Assembly (NCBI GenBank): GCA_963725315.1
Contig: CAVRYA010000004.1
Location: forward strand, 62,001-126,000
Source of the DNA: JBBRHQ01 sp963725315
Lineage (GTDB): Bacteria; Actinomycetota; Thermoleophilia; Solirubrobacterales; 70-9
Direction of reading: 5' to 3'
Length of the DNA stretch: 64,000 nucleotides
In this document: piece by piece, positions 1-9,840 of the stretch
Position numbering within the stretch: the first letter of the stretch is position 1
Layout: every line of letters begins with the position of its first letter
Made by a program: the position numbers and the translations under genes
Notes under the pieces: generated by a model
The model's input: only the letters and a program-made list of their open reading frames with translations
Told to the model about the DNA's origin: nothing
The model's database searches: none

Positions 1-155
1 CCCTCCAGCTACCTGATGAAGTCGCCCCACACCCAGCGCCCCGACGACGAGGCCCGGGAGCAGACCGAGGAGTTCATCGCCAAATACTCGCGCAAGAACA
101 CCCCGGTCGCCGGCGCCGCACAAGGCCGAGAAGGCGAAGACCGAGGCGCTCCTAG
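1..155 (+). CDS. C-terminal end of an unidentified protein (partial)
   Basis: The window opens inside a plus-strand reading frame whose residues look like real protein: SSYLMKSPHTQRPDDEAREQ, then an EEFIAKYSRKNTP stretch, hydrophilic and helix-prone. The frame probably suffers one indel near position 120, after which an AEKAKTEALLGA-like tail continues. The exact stop is therefore uncertain. It converges on the MBL-fold gene that follows on the other strand. I do not recognise the family; too little is present for a function. Confidence 0.35.
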   Translation, partial: LQLPDEVAPHPAPRRRGPGADRGVHRQILAQEHPGRRRRTRPRRRRPRRS

Positions 156-1159
156 GAGCCCGGCCGACCAGGCTCCAGCGCCGCGGGTCGCTGCCCTCGA
201 TCGGCTCGACCTCGCCGGCCAGCGCCAGGTGGTCGAGGTAGGCGAGGGCGAGCTGCAGCCCCAGGGTCCCGGTCGCCGGGTTGAGGTTCTCGCGGCCGAC
301 CAGGTCGGGGACGGTCTCGAAGGCGGTCTTCGGCCCGCTCGGCGAGCGAGCCGCGCATCCGCTCGAGGTGGTCGGCGACCATCTCCCGGTAGGCGGCGAT
401 CTTGGCGCCGGCGTCGCGGAACGGGCGGCCGTGGCCGGCGAGGCAGAGGCCGGTGTCCAGGTCCTCGACCACGCCGAGGCTGTCGAGGAACTCGCCGACC
501 GGGTCGGGGGTGTGGCCGTAGTCGTAGAAGAGCGAGACGCGGCCGAGCAGGTGATCGCCGGAGATCATCAGCCGCCGCTCGGGCTGGTGCAGGACGACGT
601 GGGAGGGGGCGTGCCCCGGGGTCTCGTGGACCTGCCAGGCGCCGAGGTCGGTTTCCACCTCGACCCCCGGCACCAGGTCGCGATCCGGAGTCCGGCAGCC
701 CCTGCCATCCCGGTCTCGGCGCCGCGGCGGTCCGCCTCGTAGCGCTCCAGCGCCCAGCCCGGGACACCACTGAGGCGGGCGACCTCGAGGCGGCGGTCCA
801 GCGCCGCGTCGGGGTCGTCGATCAGCCGCCGGATGTGCCCCCAGGCGGGATGGATCCACAGCTCGCAGCCGGCCGCCTCGGTGATCGGCGCCGCCAGGCC
901 GCAGTGGTCGACGTGGGCGTGGGTGCAGACGACCAGGCGCACGTCGGTGATCGCGAACCCCGCCTGCGCCAGGGCCAGCTCGAGCCCGCGCATCCGCCCC
1001 TCGCCGCCGATGCCGGTGTCGAAGAGGACGATCGCCCTCGCCGGCGGCGACGGCGAAGGCGTTGCCGTGCGGCACCCCCGGCCAGGGCAGCGGCAGGCGC
1101 AGGCGCCAGACCCCCGGCAGGATCCGGTCGGTGCGGGGCATCTCGGGCGCCGGGCGCAT
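152..1159 (-). CDS. MBL-fold metallo-hydrolase (frameshifted)
   Basis: A metallo-beta-lactamase superfamily hydrolase, split over three minus-strand frames. The N-terminus starts MRPAPEMPRTDRILPGVW. The zinc-binding THAHVDHCG motif (HxHxDH) follows at about residue 90, then the ETPGHAPSHVV, ISGDHLLG and CLAGHGRPF motifs that carry the remaining metal ligands. The C-terminus contains a helical REMVADHLERM segment and a winged-helix-like tail, as in hydrolases related to glyoxalase II and LACTB2. Substrate cannot be told. Three or more single-base indels break the frame; each correction restores conserved motifs, so sequencing error is more likely than decay. The end is placed at the TAG read at 154-152. 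Confidence 0.75.
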   Translation of the reverse strand: MRPAPEMPRTDRILPGVWRLRLPLPWPGVPHGNAFAVAAGEGDRPLRHRHRRRGADARARAGPGAGGVRDHRRAPGRLHPRPRRPLRPGGADHRGGRLRAVDPSRLGAHPAADRRPRRGAGPPPRGRPPQWCPGLGAGALRGGPPRRRDRDGRGCRTPDRDLVPGVEVETDLGAWQVHETPGHAPSHVVLHQPERRLMISGDHLLGRVSLFYDYGHTPDPVGEFLDSLGVVEDLDTGLCLAGHGRPFRDAGAKIAAYREMVADHLERMRGSLAERAEDRLRDRPRPGRPREPQPGDRDPGAAARPRLPRPPGAGRRGRADRGQRPAALEPGRPGS

Positions 1160-1207
1160 CGGCGGATGCTCTCAGACCCCTCGCGGGGCTGGCTTATGCT
1201 GCCCCGC

Positions 1208-3164
1208 GTGCCTCCCGGCGAGTCCCTGCGGATAGTCCAGGTCTCCCCCCATCCCTGGGGCGCGCGCCACGAGGTCAACGAGTACGCCGGGCGCCTCTCC
1301 GCCGAGCTGGCGAGCCGCGGGCACCGGGTGCTGGTCGCCGCGCCCTCGGAGTCGCGGGCGGAGGTGCGCGCCTCGCGGACGGCGATCGCCGGCGCCCGCG
1401 AGCGGCCCGACTCGCTGTTCGACCGAGGGCGAGCCGCGGGTGCTCGCGGTCGGTGGCGGGGTGCCGCTGCCGCGCGGTCCCCGTCCCCGCCCCGCGCCGG
1501 TGCCGGTCGACACTGGTCGGGCGCTCGAGGCGCTGCTCGGCGCCGTGCCCTTCGACATCGTCCACGTCCACGAGCCCTTCGGGCCGAGCGTCTCGGCGGG
1601 CGCCCTGCGGCACTCCTTCTCGCTCAACGTCGCCACCTTCCACGACCGCGCAGGAGCGCCTGCTCTCCACCCACATCGCCAGGCCGCTGGTCGAGATCTT
1701 CTTCGGGCGCCTCGACGTGCGCACCGTCACCTCGGAGGTCACCGGCGGAGCTGCTCGAGCGCTACTTCCCCGGCAGCTATGACCTGGTCCGGCCCGGGGC
1801 CGACTCCGCCCCGCGGGTCGACGGGTGATGGACCGCTGCGGATCGCCTTCTGCCTCGAGGAGGAGCGCGGCGCCCTGCGCCTCTTCCTGCGGGCGCTTCG
1901 GCGGCTCCCGCCCGAGGCTCGACTGGCGCGCCTCGGTCTGGACGGCGGACGGCTCCGACGCCTCCTCGCTGAGGATCTCCCGCCGGCTGCGGGAGCGGGT
2001 CGAGGTGATCGGCCCCGGCGATTGCGAGGTGGCGGAGCTGATGGCCCGAAGCGACGTCGCGGTCGCCGCCTCCGGTGGCCCGAAGCCCGCCCCGGGCGTC
2101 ATCAACAGCGCCCTCGCGGCCGGGGCGGTTCCGGTGGTCTCGCGGCTGCCGATCTACTCCGAGCTGGTCGCCGAGGGAGAGCTGGGGCCGATGTTCCAGC
2201 CCGGCGACGCCGAGACGCTCGCCGGCCAGCTCGCCAGGCTCGCCGCCGACCGGAGCGCCCTGGAGACGCTGCGCAAGGAGGCCGCCGCCGGGGGCCCGGG
2301 GCGCGGCTGGTCGGACGTCGCCGATGATTTCGAGGCCCTCTACGCGGCGGTCACCGCCCGCCGCCACGATCCCTCCGGGGACCCGACAGTGCGCCGCCGG
2401 ATCGCCCGGCGCAAGCTGATCGAGGTCGATCTCCACATGCACACCGACCACTCCCCGGATTGCGCCACTCCGGTCGAGGTGCTGCTGGAGACGGCCCGCG
2501 ACCGCGGCCTCGGCGCGATCGCGATCACCGACCACAACGAGGTCTCCGGGGCGCTCGCGGCGCGGAGATCGCCGACGGGGATGGACGACCTGAAGGTGAT
2601 CGTCGCCGAGGAGGTGAAGACGGCCGAGCAGGGGGAGGTGATCGGCCTCTTCCTCGACCGAGAAGGTCCCGCGCGGGATGACGATGGCGGAGACGATCGC
2701 CGAGATCCGCCGCCAGGGCGGCCTCGTCTACGTCCCCCATCCCTTCGACCGGCTGCATTCGGTGCCCGACTACGAGCACCTGCTCGAGATGGTCGAGGAG
2801 ATCGACATCCTCGAGGTCTTCAACCCCCGGGTGGCGCTGACCGCCTTCAACGACGAGGCCGAGCGCTTCGCCGCCAAGTACCGGATCGTCGCCGGGGCCG
2901 GGTCCGACAGCCACGTCGCCCAGGGCCTCGGCAGCGTCCGGCAGCGGATCCGCGACTTCGACGGGCCGCAGGAGTTCCTCGAGGCGATGCGCGACGCCGA
3001 CATCACCCGCAAGCACAAGAACCTGGTCTACGTGCAGGCGCTGAAGTTCCTCCAGACGACCGGTCGCCCGAAGGCTCCGAAGCGGCGGGTCGCCGACCCG
3101 AAGCCGGTCCGCGGCGGGCGGCCGCGGCGGCCCGGGCCGCCGCCGTCCGGCGAGCAAGAGCTGA
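1208..3164 (+). CDS. GT4-like glycosyltransferase fused to a PHP-domain phosphoesterase (frameshifted)
   Basis: Residues 1-390 resemble a GT-B fold family 4 glycosyltransferase: SLRIVQVSPHPWGARHEVNE at the N-terminus, DIVHVHEPFGP, NVATFHD, an FFGRLDVRTVTSE segment, and a C-terminal donor-site region with GVINSALAAGAVPVVS. About 30 residues further, with no stop between them, a PHP phosphoesterase domain begins: VDLHMHTDHSPDC, ITDHNEVSG, VPHPFDR and AGAGSDSHV supply the usual metal ligands. One frame carries the end of the first domain and the start of the second, so the fusion does not depend on an indel correction. Start is GTG; the TGA at 3162-3164 is reached after one indel correction in the basic tail. 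Extra single bases lie near 1424, 1647, 1747 and 2659. Substrates are unknown. Confidence 0.75.
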
Positions 3165-3222
3165 TGCAGGGCGCCCGCCGCGAAAGGAGCCGCGCCGGGG
3201 CCGTCAAAGAAAGGGCCGGACG

Positions 3223-3830
3223 ATGCCCGCGACCGACGACGAGATCCGGGAGAAGTACCTCGAGCGCGCGATCCGCGAGCTCAACCAGCTGACCCGCGAG
3301 CTTCAGGAGTGCGAGCTCTGCCCCCGCGGCAAGCTGATGCCGGTGCTCGGCTCCGGCCATCCGCAGGCCGACATCTTGATGCTCAAGCACGCCCCCAGCG
3401 CGGCGGAGATCGAGGAGGGGGTCGCCTTCTACGGGCGCGCCGGCAACGCCCTGATGAAGAGCTTCAAGCGCCTCGGCATCGACCCGCTGGTGATCTACGG
3501 CACGCTCTGCGTCAAGTGCCCGGTCGCCGACCCCGACCTCGCCGCCGCAGGAGTGCATCGGCCGGCTGCTCGAGGAGATCGCGATCGTCCAGCCGAAGAT
3601 CGTCGTGGTGATGGGCGAGCCGGCGCTCGGATGTGCTCAACCGCTCGACGTCCCGCTCTCGCGCGACGATCGAGCCGCGCGAGGGCGAGATCCAGGCCTT
3701 CACCCCGACCATCGACGCGCTCTACGTCCCCGACATCGATGAGTCACTCGACGAGGAGGGGGCCAAGCAGCGCTTCTGGCGCTCCTTCCGGATGCTCGGG
3801 GATTGGTACGACGAGTTGCCGCCTTACTGA
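3223..3830 (+). CDS. Uracil-DNA glycosylase superfamily protein, divergent (frameshifted)
   Basis: A protein of about 200 residues with the layout of iron-sulfur family 4/5 uracil-DNA glycosylases: N-terminal CELCPRG, a central VAFYGRAGNALMKSFKRLGI segment matching the phosphate-binding helix region, YGTLCVKCP, and a QPKIVVVMGEPAL strand. Cysteine pairs at CELC and CVKC could ligate a 4Fe-4S cluster. The usual active-site loop GEAPG is replaced by LKHAPS and the C-terminal HPSP-type motif is not evident, so base excision is not assured. ATG at 3223 follows the GT-PHP gene closely. Two indels, near 3548 and 3629, break it. Ends LPPY before TGA. Confidence 0.65.
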
Positions 3831-3858
3831 GGGCGTCCCGGGCGGGCCATTCCGCTTC

Positions 3859-5347
3859 TCAGCGGGGGGTGATGACGAGCTTGATCCGCCTTGCGTTCGG
3901 TCCGGCGTGGATCAGGAGTCGCTGCCCTGAGGTCTCGGGTCGTGCATTGACCACGAATTCATAGCCGTTCGGGTACTGGATCCTTGGCACGAACACTTGG
4001 CTGGTGCCACGGCCCAGCCGCCCAGTGCCCTGGTTGAAGCGGCCCCGCCCGTCGGCCCGCTTGGTCGTGTAGACCAGCACGAAGCGGCGGGTGGCCGGGT
4101 CGAAGGACCAGCGGATCGGGGTGCCGGCTATTGCTTGGGGGTAGGGGCGGGCCAGCGCCTTCAGCTTGCCCCAGAAGACGTTCGAGCCGCGCGGCGGCTT
4201 GTCCGGGTCCTTGACGATCGCCTGGACGTCGCCCGGGCCCGGAGGTGGTCGGGTCGTCGCAGCCGCAGTAGTGCCACTCCTGCCAGGAGGTCATGTGGCG
4301 GTCGGCGTAGCCGGCGATCCGCTCCAGGGTCGAGAGGTCGTCGGTGGCGCCGAACTCGGAGAGCATCAGCGAGTCACCGGTCTTCGCGGCGCGGGCGTCG
4401 GCGTGGTCGAAGATCGAGCGCTCCATCTCCGGGCAGGTCGGCGGTGAGCCGGCGACCAGTCCGAGGAAGCAGTAGTCGTGGAAGCTGAAGCCGAGCCGCT
4501 TGCCGAGGTCGGGGAGGTTGGTCTCGGCACCGAAGTTGTAGAGGACGTGCGGCTCGTAGAAGACGATGTGCCTGCGATCCGTCGCCGCGGATCGCGCCGA
4601 TCACCCGCCGGTAGAAGGGCGCGAGCCGGGTCTGGTCGAAGGTCGGGCAGCCCGCCGGCGTTGCGGCAGTAGCCGAACGCCGATCCCGGCCAGGGCTCGT
4701 TCAGCAGGTCGTAGCCGAGGACGCCCGGGTCGCCGCTGAAGCTCGTCGCGACCTTCGCCCAGGCGCTCGCGTAGCGCCGCTGGATCGGCACGCCGCCCGG
4801 CCCGGCCTTGTTGGCGTAGAAGTTGTCGAAGGCGCGGTTCAGGCCCGGGGCTGGTGATGTAGGTCGCCGGGAAGCCGGTCAGCGGCTCCGCCGGAAGCCC
4901 GTCGTCGAGCACCGCCCAGTCGGGCCAGCCCTCGCCGCTGAACTTCTCGTTGTAGAGGTCCTGGTGGAAGTCGATCAGCGAGTGGATGCCGCGCTTGGCC
5001 AGCATCCGCTCGGTCGCCCGGACCTTGCGGACGTAGCTGTGGTCGATCTTCCCCGGCAGCGGCTCGACCGCCTTGTAGATCAGCCCGAGGCGGACGGTGT
5101 TGAAGCCGTGGCGGCGCAGGAAGTCGGCATCGTCGGCGCCGAACCCGGTGACGCTCGGCTGATAGGGCGGCTGCTTGTAGACCATGTTGAAGCCGTGCAG
5201 GATCACCACCCGCCCGCCGGCGTCGGTGAGCCAGCGGCCGGTGTTGGAGAGCGGCGGGCGCGGCCCAAGCGGCTTCGGCTTGGCGCTCGCCGCAGCGGGC
5301 GCCGCCACGGCGACGGCGATCGCCAGCAGCGTCGCGACCCTGCTCAC
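3859..5347 (-). CDS. Secreted GH5 glycoside hydrolase, endoglycoceramidase-like (frameshifted)
   Basis: It begins with a signal peptide (MSRVATLLAIAVAVAAPAAA, then SAKPKP). The GH5 TIM barrel follows: VILHGFNMVYK, FNTVRLGLIYKAVEP, SLIDFHQDLYNEKF, the acid/base glutamate in DLLNEPWPG, FSFHDYCF, and the nucleophile glutamate in SEFGATDD. The NEPWPG and EFGAT wording resembles actinobacterial endoglycoceramidases that cut the glycan from ceramide. A beta-sandwich C-terminal region ends RLLIHAGPNARRIKLVITPR. Indels near 4242, 4580, 4645 and 4848 split it; correction gives about 490 residues, normal for the family. Substrate is inferred only from motif resemblance. Confidence 0.8.
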
Positions 5348-5397
5348 CTTCCCCGCATGCCCCGATCATCGCACGTCCCCCCACCCCGGCGAGCCGC

Positions 5398-6786
5398 TCA
5401 CGCTCTCTCCAGCAGCGCCACGCACTCGATGTGGGGCGTCTGCGGAAACATGTCCACCGGCTTCACCCGGCGCAGCCCGTAACCGGCCTCGCCGAGCTGG
5501 GCCGCGTTCGGCGCCAGCGTGGTCGGGTTGCAGGAGACGTAGACGATCCGCTTCGCCTCGCACTCGATCACCCGGCGGACGATCTTCTGCGAGAGCCCGG
5601 CCCGGGGCGGGTCGATCACCACCACGTCGGGCCTGCCGGCCCGCTCGATCAGCGGCCGCACCCCGGTGCGGGCGTTGGCGGCGAGGAAGTGGGCGTTGGC
5701 GATCCTGTTCGCCTCGGCGTTTCGCTCCGCGTCGGCGATCGCCTCGGGGACGATCTCCAGGCCCCAGACCTCGCCGGCCTCCGGTGCGAGGGCGAGGGCG
5801 ATCGTGCCGATCCCGCAGTAGAGGTCGAAGACCCGCTCGCCGCCGCGCAGCCCGGCCAGCTCGCGGGCGAAGCCGTAGAGGCGCTCGGCCATCTCGGTGT
5901 TGGTCTGGAAGAAGGCGCTGTGGGAGAGCTCGATCCGCAGGCCCGCAGACCTCCTCGGCGAGCCGCTCGGCCCCGAGCGCGCCCGGTCGGCCCGTCGGTG
6001 CCCGCCCGAGGGCCCCTCGATCACGGTGTGGAGGTCGACCGGCGGGCGCGGGAGCTCGGCGGGTGAGGTGACGAGGCGGGTCTGGATCTGGCCGGTGCGC
6101 CTGCCCTCGCGGACGACCAGGTTGCGCAGGATGCCCGTCGCCGTCGCGGCGGTCAGGCGCCGGGATCCGCTCTGCTGCGGGCCCACTCGCGCACCGCGGT
6201 TGCGGGCCGCGTTGCCGGCGCTCCGAGGCGAGCATGCAGTCCTCGACGTCGACGACCAGGTCCCAGCGGCCGCGGGCGTGGAAGCCGAGCAGCAGCTCGC
6301 CGTCGCGCTCTCCGAAGGAGTACTCGAGCTTGTTGCGGTAGCGCCAGCGCTCCACGCGCCGGCTCGATCGGCTCCAGCTCGAAGCCGTCGAGGCCGCCGA
6401 TCCGGCGCAGGGCGTCGTCGACCTGCTCCTGCTTGTGGGCGAGCTGGCGCTCGTAGGCGAGGCCCTGCCACGGGGCGCCCGGGCAGGGCCGCCCCTCGTG
6501 GGTGCAGCGGTCGGGGACCCGGTCGGGGCTCGGAGCGAGCAGCTCGACCGCGCGCGCCTCGGCGAAGGCGCGCTTCGGCTTCGTCACCTCGGCGCGGACC
6601 CTGTCCCCGGGGAGAGCGTCCTGCGACGAAGACGACGTAGCCGTTCGACCTGCGCCAGGCCCCTGCCTCCGTAGACCAGGGTCCTCGATCTCCAGCTCCA
6701 GCAGCTCGCCCCGCCGCGGCCTGGTCGCGGCGTCGGGGCCCGCGGCTGCGGTCGTTGGCGGTCGTCTGCTGCCGGCTTCCGGTCAC
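5398..6786 (-). CDS. RlmD/TrmA-family RNA (uracil-5)-methyltransferase (frameshifted)
   Basis: An SAM-dependent RNA m5U methyltransferase. The N-terminus (GTG start) has a TRAM-like segment with LPGDRVRAEV. A cysteine-containing stretch, RCTHEGRPCPGAPWQ, lies where relatives bind a 4Fe-4S cluster. The catalytic domain shows FFQTNTEMAERLY, the SAM site VFDLYCGIGTIALALAPEAG, VVIDPPRAGL, and the catalytic cysteine in IVYVSCNPTTLAPN; the protein ends DMFPQTPHIECVALLERA. It resembles RumA/RlmD enzymes that methylate 23S rRNA, but the precise uridine cannot be read from sequence. Several indels split the first 250 residues. The start lies only 20 nt from that of the divergent peptidase gene. Confidence 0.85.
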   Translation of the reverse strand: MTGSRQQTTANDRSRGPRRRDQAAAGRAAGAGDRGPWSTEAGAWRRSNGYVVFVAGRSPRGQGPRRGDEAEARLRRGARGRAARSEPRPGPRPLHPRGAALPGRPVAGPRLRAPARPQAGAGRRRPAPDRRPRRLRAGADRAGAWSAGATATSSSTPSESATASCCSASTPAAAGTWSSTSRTACSPRSAGNAARNRGARVGPQQSGSRRLTAATATGILRNLVVREGRRTGQIQTRLVTSPAELPRPPVDLHTVIEGPSGGHRRADRARSGPSGSPRRSAGLRIELSHSAFFQTNTEMAERLYGFARELAGLRGGERVFDLYCGIGTIALALAPEAGEVWGLEIVPEAIADAERNAEANRIANAHFLAANARTGVRPLIERAGRPDVVVIDPPRAGLSQKIVRRVIECEAKRIVYVSCNPTTLAPNAAQLGEAGYGLRRVKPVDMFPQTPHIECVALLERA

Positions 6787-6806
6787 TTCCCTATCGTGCC
6801 AGCCCG

Positions 6807-8294
6807 ATGGCGTTCGACCTCGACACGCTACTCGGCCGAGGCGGAGGAGTTCCTCGCCCAGCTCGACCTCACCTACCACCTGCACTTCTCCGGCCAGGCG
6901 CCGACCTACGACGTCGAGGCGGTCTACGCGCGCCGCCCCTATCTGTTCAGCCGCGAGGCGATCGACGAGCTGCGCGGGGCGCACGAGGCGGCGAGCGGCG
7001 AGCGCGCGCCGCCGCACCGGGCACCTGCTCGAGTTCGCCGTCGGCGCCTACCTGGGGCGGGCCTGCGCGGCGGAGGAGGCCGCGGTCGCCGCCCGCGAGG
7101 CGGAGCTGGTGATCAACGTCGACGGCGCCGAGATCCCCTACCGGATGGCGCCGGTCGAGCAGGCGAACGAGCCCGACGCCGGGCGCCGGCGGGCGATCGA
7201 GGCGGCCCGCATGGAGCTGCTCGAGGAGGAGATCAACCCGCTGCACCGAGCCGTGCTGGAGCGGTCGCACCAGCTCGTCGCCGAGCTCGGCTGGCCGAGC
7301 TACGCGGCCGCCCACGCCGAGCTCAGCGGGGTCGACCTCGAGGCGCTGGCCGGCCAGACGAGCGCCTTCCTCGAGGCGACCGAGGAGGTCTACCCGGAGC
7401 TGCTCGAGCCCGAGCTTGAGGCGGTCCTCGGGTTCGGCCGGGCCGAGACGCCGCCGCGCGGACCTCGCCCGCTTCTTCCGCGCCCCGGCGCTCGACGCGA
7501 GCTTCTCCGAGGAGCGGCTGCTGCCCTCGTTCGGCGAGACGATGGCCGGGCTCGGGCCTCGACCTGCGAGCAGCAGCCGAACATCATCCTCGACACCGAG
7601 CAGCGGCCGACCAAGACGCCGCGGGCCTACTGCGCCCCGGTGCGGATTCCCGGGGAGGTCTACCTGGTGGTCCCCAAGGTCGGCGGGCGCGAGGACTTCG
7701 CGGCGCTCTTTCACGAGGGCGGGCACGCCCAGCACTTCGCCCACATGGACCCCTCGCTGCCGGTCGAGTTCCGCCACCTCGGCGACAACTCGGTGACCGA
7801 GTCCTTCGCCTTCCTCTTCGAGCACATCGCCGAGGACCCGGCCTGGCTCATCGGAGGCGCTGGGTGGCGATCCCGACCCGGTCGTCTCGCACGTGCGCGC
7901 GGTGAAGCTCTACTTCCTGCGCCGCTACGCCGCGAAGATCTCCTACGAGCTCGAGCTGCACGGCGCCGAGCCCGACCTCGAGCGGATGCCGGCCCGCTAC
8001 GCCGAGCTGCTCGGCGGAGGCGACCGGGATCGCCTGGAGCGAGGAGCATGTGGCTCGACGACGTCGATCGCGGCTTCTACGTCGCCTCCTACCTGCGCGC
8101 CTGGGCGCTCGAGTCGCACTGGCGCCGGCACCTGCGCGAGCGCTTCGGGGAGCGGTGGTTCGCCGAGCCGGCGGCGGGAGAGTGGCTGGCCGGGCTGTGG
8201 AGCGGCGGTCAGCGGCTCCGCGCCGATCGAGCTGCTGGCCGAGTCGCTGGGCGAGGAGCTCCGCTTCGAGGCGCTCGCCGCCGACTTCGCCTGA
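6807..8294 (+). CDS. M3-family zinc metallopeptidase, oligopeptidase F-like (frameshifted)
   Basis: The catalytic site ALFHEGGHAQHFAH carries the HExxH zinc motif of thimet oligopeptidase and PepF-type enzymes. The third ligand is expected in the SVTESFAFLFEH helix about 25 residues later, where it is present. The N-terminal half is long and helical (TYSAEAEEFLAQLDLTYHLH, EEEINPLHRAVLERSHQL), as usual for M3 peptidases, which digest short peptides in the cytoplasm. No signal peptide is seen. At least five indels shift the frame along the gene (for example near 6830, 7020, 7455 and 7850). Corrected length is about 490 residues, somewhat shorter than PepF. ATG at 6807 opens MAFDLDT. Confidence 0.8.
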
Positions 8295-8302
8295 GCGCGC
8301 GC

Positions 8303-8910
8303 TCAGCCGAGCTTCTTCTCGACCGCCGAGATCACGCCCTTGCGCTTGTCGTTCGCCTTCTCGTAGTCGCGGACCTTGCGCAGCTCGGCCGGGGTCAGGT
8401 CGCCGAGCCGCGACTTGATCTGCGCCGCGGTGAGCTGGTCGTAGGCGGTGATCGGGAAGGGCGAGGGGACGCCGGCGCGGCGACGCAGCCGGTCGGCCTG
8501 GGCGAGGGCCGGGTCGACGGCGTCGCGGGCCTGGCGGGCGGCGCGTCCGGCCTGCTTGCGGACCGGCGCCGACTGCCGGCGGGCCTCCTTGCGGGCCTGC
8601 TTGACCAGCTTGTCGAGCTCCTTGACCAGGCTGTCGGTCTGCTTGCGGCTGCGGGCGACCAGGTCGGAGACCATCTTCTCGGCGTCGGCGCGGGTCATCC
8701 GGCCGCGCTTCACGAAGTCGTCGGCGATGTCCTGGAAGCGCTCGCGGCTGAAGGTGCTCTCGAGGCTCTCGCGGAAGCTCTCGACGCTCTTGTCGAGCCC
8801 GGTGGTCGGCGTGCTCGAGCGGCTCGTGCGTCGACTTCGCGCTCGCATGCCGATCTCCTGCCGCTCGATTTCTTCGCGCCCGTCTTGCCGGTGCTCTTCT
8901 TCGCCGCCAT
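8303..8910 (-). CDS. Basic coiled-coil protein, phasin-like middle region
   Basis: About 200 residues. The N-terminus is lysine- and serine-rich (MAAKKSTGKTGAKKSS). A helical region (GLDKSVESFRESLESTFSRE, DDFVKRGRMTRADAEKMVSD, TDSLVKELDKLVKQARKEAR) resembles polyhydroxyalkanoate-granule regulators and phasins. An arginine-rich stretch follows, then a C-terminal AYDQLTAAQIKSRLGDLTPA segment ending in VISAVEKKLG, which recurs in actinobacterial proteins of unknown role. One indel near 8860 separates the first 16 residues from the rest. A nucleic-acid or granule-binding function is possible but not shown. Confidence 0.6.
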
Positions 8911-8998
8911 CTCCGCTTGCCTCCTCGACTGGACTTTGGGGACTGGCCCACTATCTCATTCCCGGCGAAGGAGGGCCATTCCGGCGAGCGATGCCGAA

Positions 8999-9821
8999 TC
9001 AGGGCAGGTCGAAGGCGGCCTCGACCGGGGCGTGGTCGGAGAGCCGGATCGCCAGGCCGCCCTCCTCGACCTCGCGGCGCTGCGGCGGCCAGGCGGTCGG
9101 GGCCTCGATGATCTCGAGGCCGCGCGAGAGCAGGTGGTCGATCGAGCCCGGGGCGGTGGGGGGCGAAGGCCGAAGCGCTCGCCCAGCTCCTCGAAGACCG
9201 GCGGGGTGCTCGCGCGGGGCGCAGGTTGAGGTCGCCGCCGAAGATCAGCGGCGCACCGCCGGCCCAGGAGATCGGCCCGCTCGGCGGCGGCGGGCAGCTC
9301 GGCCGAGGTGTAGGCGGGGACGTTGCTGGTGGCGTGGAGGTTGGCGACGCAGAGGCCACGAGGAGGTGCGGGTGAAGGCCATCATCCGCCGCTCGGGCCG
9401 GCGCTGGCGCAGGACCATCTCGCGCCGCTCGACGATCCGGCCGAGCGGGGAGCCGTGGCGGACGAGGGTGAGGTTGGAGCCGCCCTCGTTGGAGGCGATC
9501 AGGTCGGGGTTGGCGAGGGCGATGCGCGGTGCGCAGCGGGGCGAGCCGGTTGCGCGAGGTGAGCACCCGGTGGGCGTCGGCGTCGCAGGTCCGGGCCAGG
9601 GGGGCGGCGTAGCGCGGCGGGCACTCCTGCAGCAGGATCACGTCCCACTCGGCGCCGGCGATCATCGCCGCGAACTCGGGCAGGAGGCTGCGGTTGACCT
9701 GCAGGTGGGTGGCGTTTCGCTCGCTGATCCGCAGCAGCCGCGAGCGCCAGGTGAGGAGGGACGGGTCTGGCGGGAAGTCCCGCCCGTGAAAGAGGTTCCA
9801 GGTGATCGCGCGCAGCTTCAC
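8999..9821 (-). CDS. Endonuclease/exonuclease/phosphatase family protein (frameshifted)
   Basis: A GTG start opens VKLRAITWNLFHGRD, the EEP-fold first strand with the metal-binding asparagine. WDVILLQECPPRYAAPL supplies the catalytic glutamate, a FGGDLNLR-type segment the next metal site, and the terminal RLSDHAPVEAAFDLP the conserved D-H pair. This is the fold of exonuclease III, DNase I and sphingomyelinases; no substrate can be assigned. It lacks a clear signal peptide. Several indels in the middle (9150-9560) scatter it over three frames. The gene is divergent from argF, whose start is 20 nt away. Confidence 0.7.
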
Positions 9822-9840
9822 CCGGCGTAGTATCCGCGCC

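Noticed and set aside
16..1782. Long plus-strand frame of 588 codons
   Set aside because: After the first about 45 residues it is Arg/Ala/Gly/Pro-rich, and it runs antisense to the MBL-fold gene with conserved motifs. It is a GC-rich shadow.
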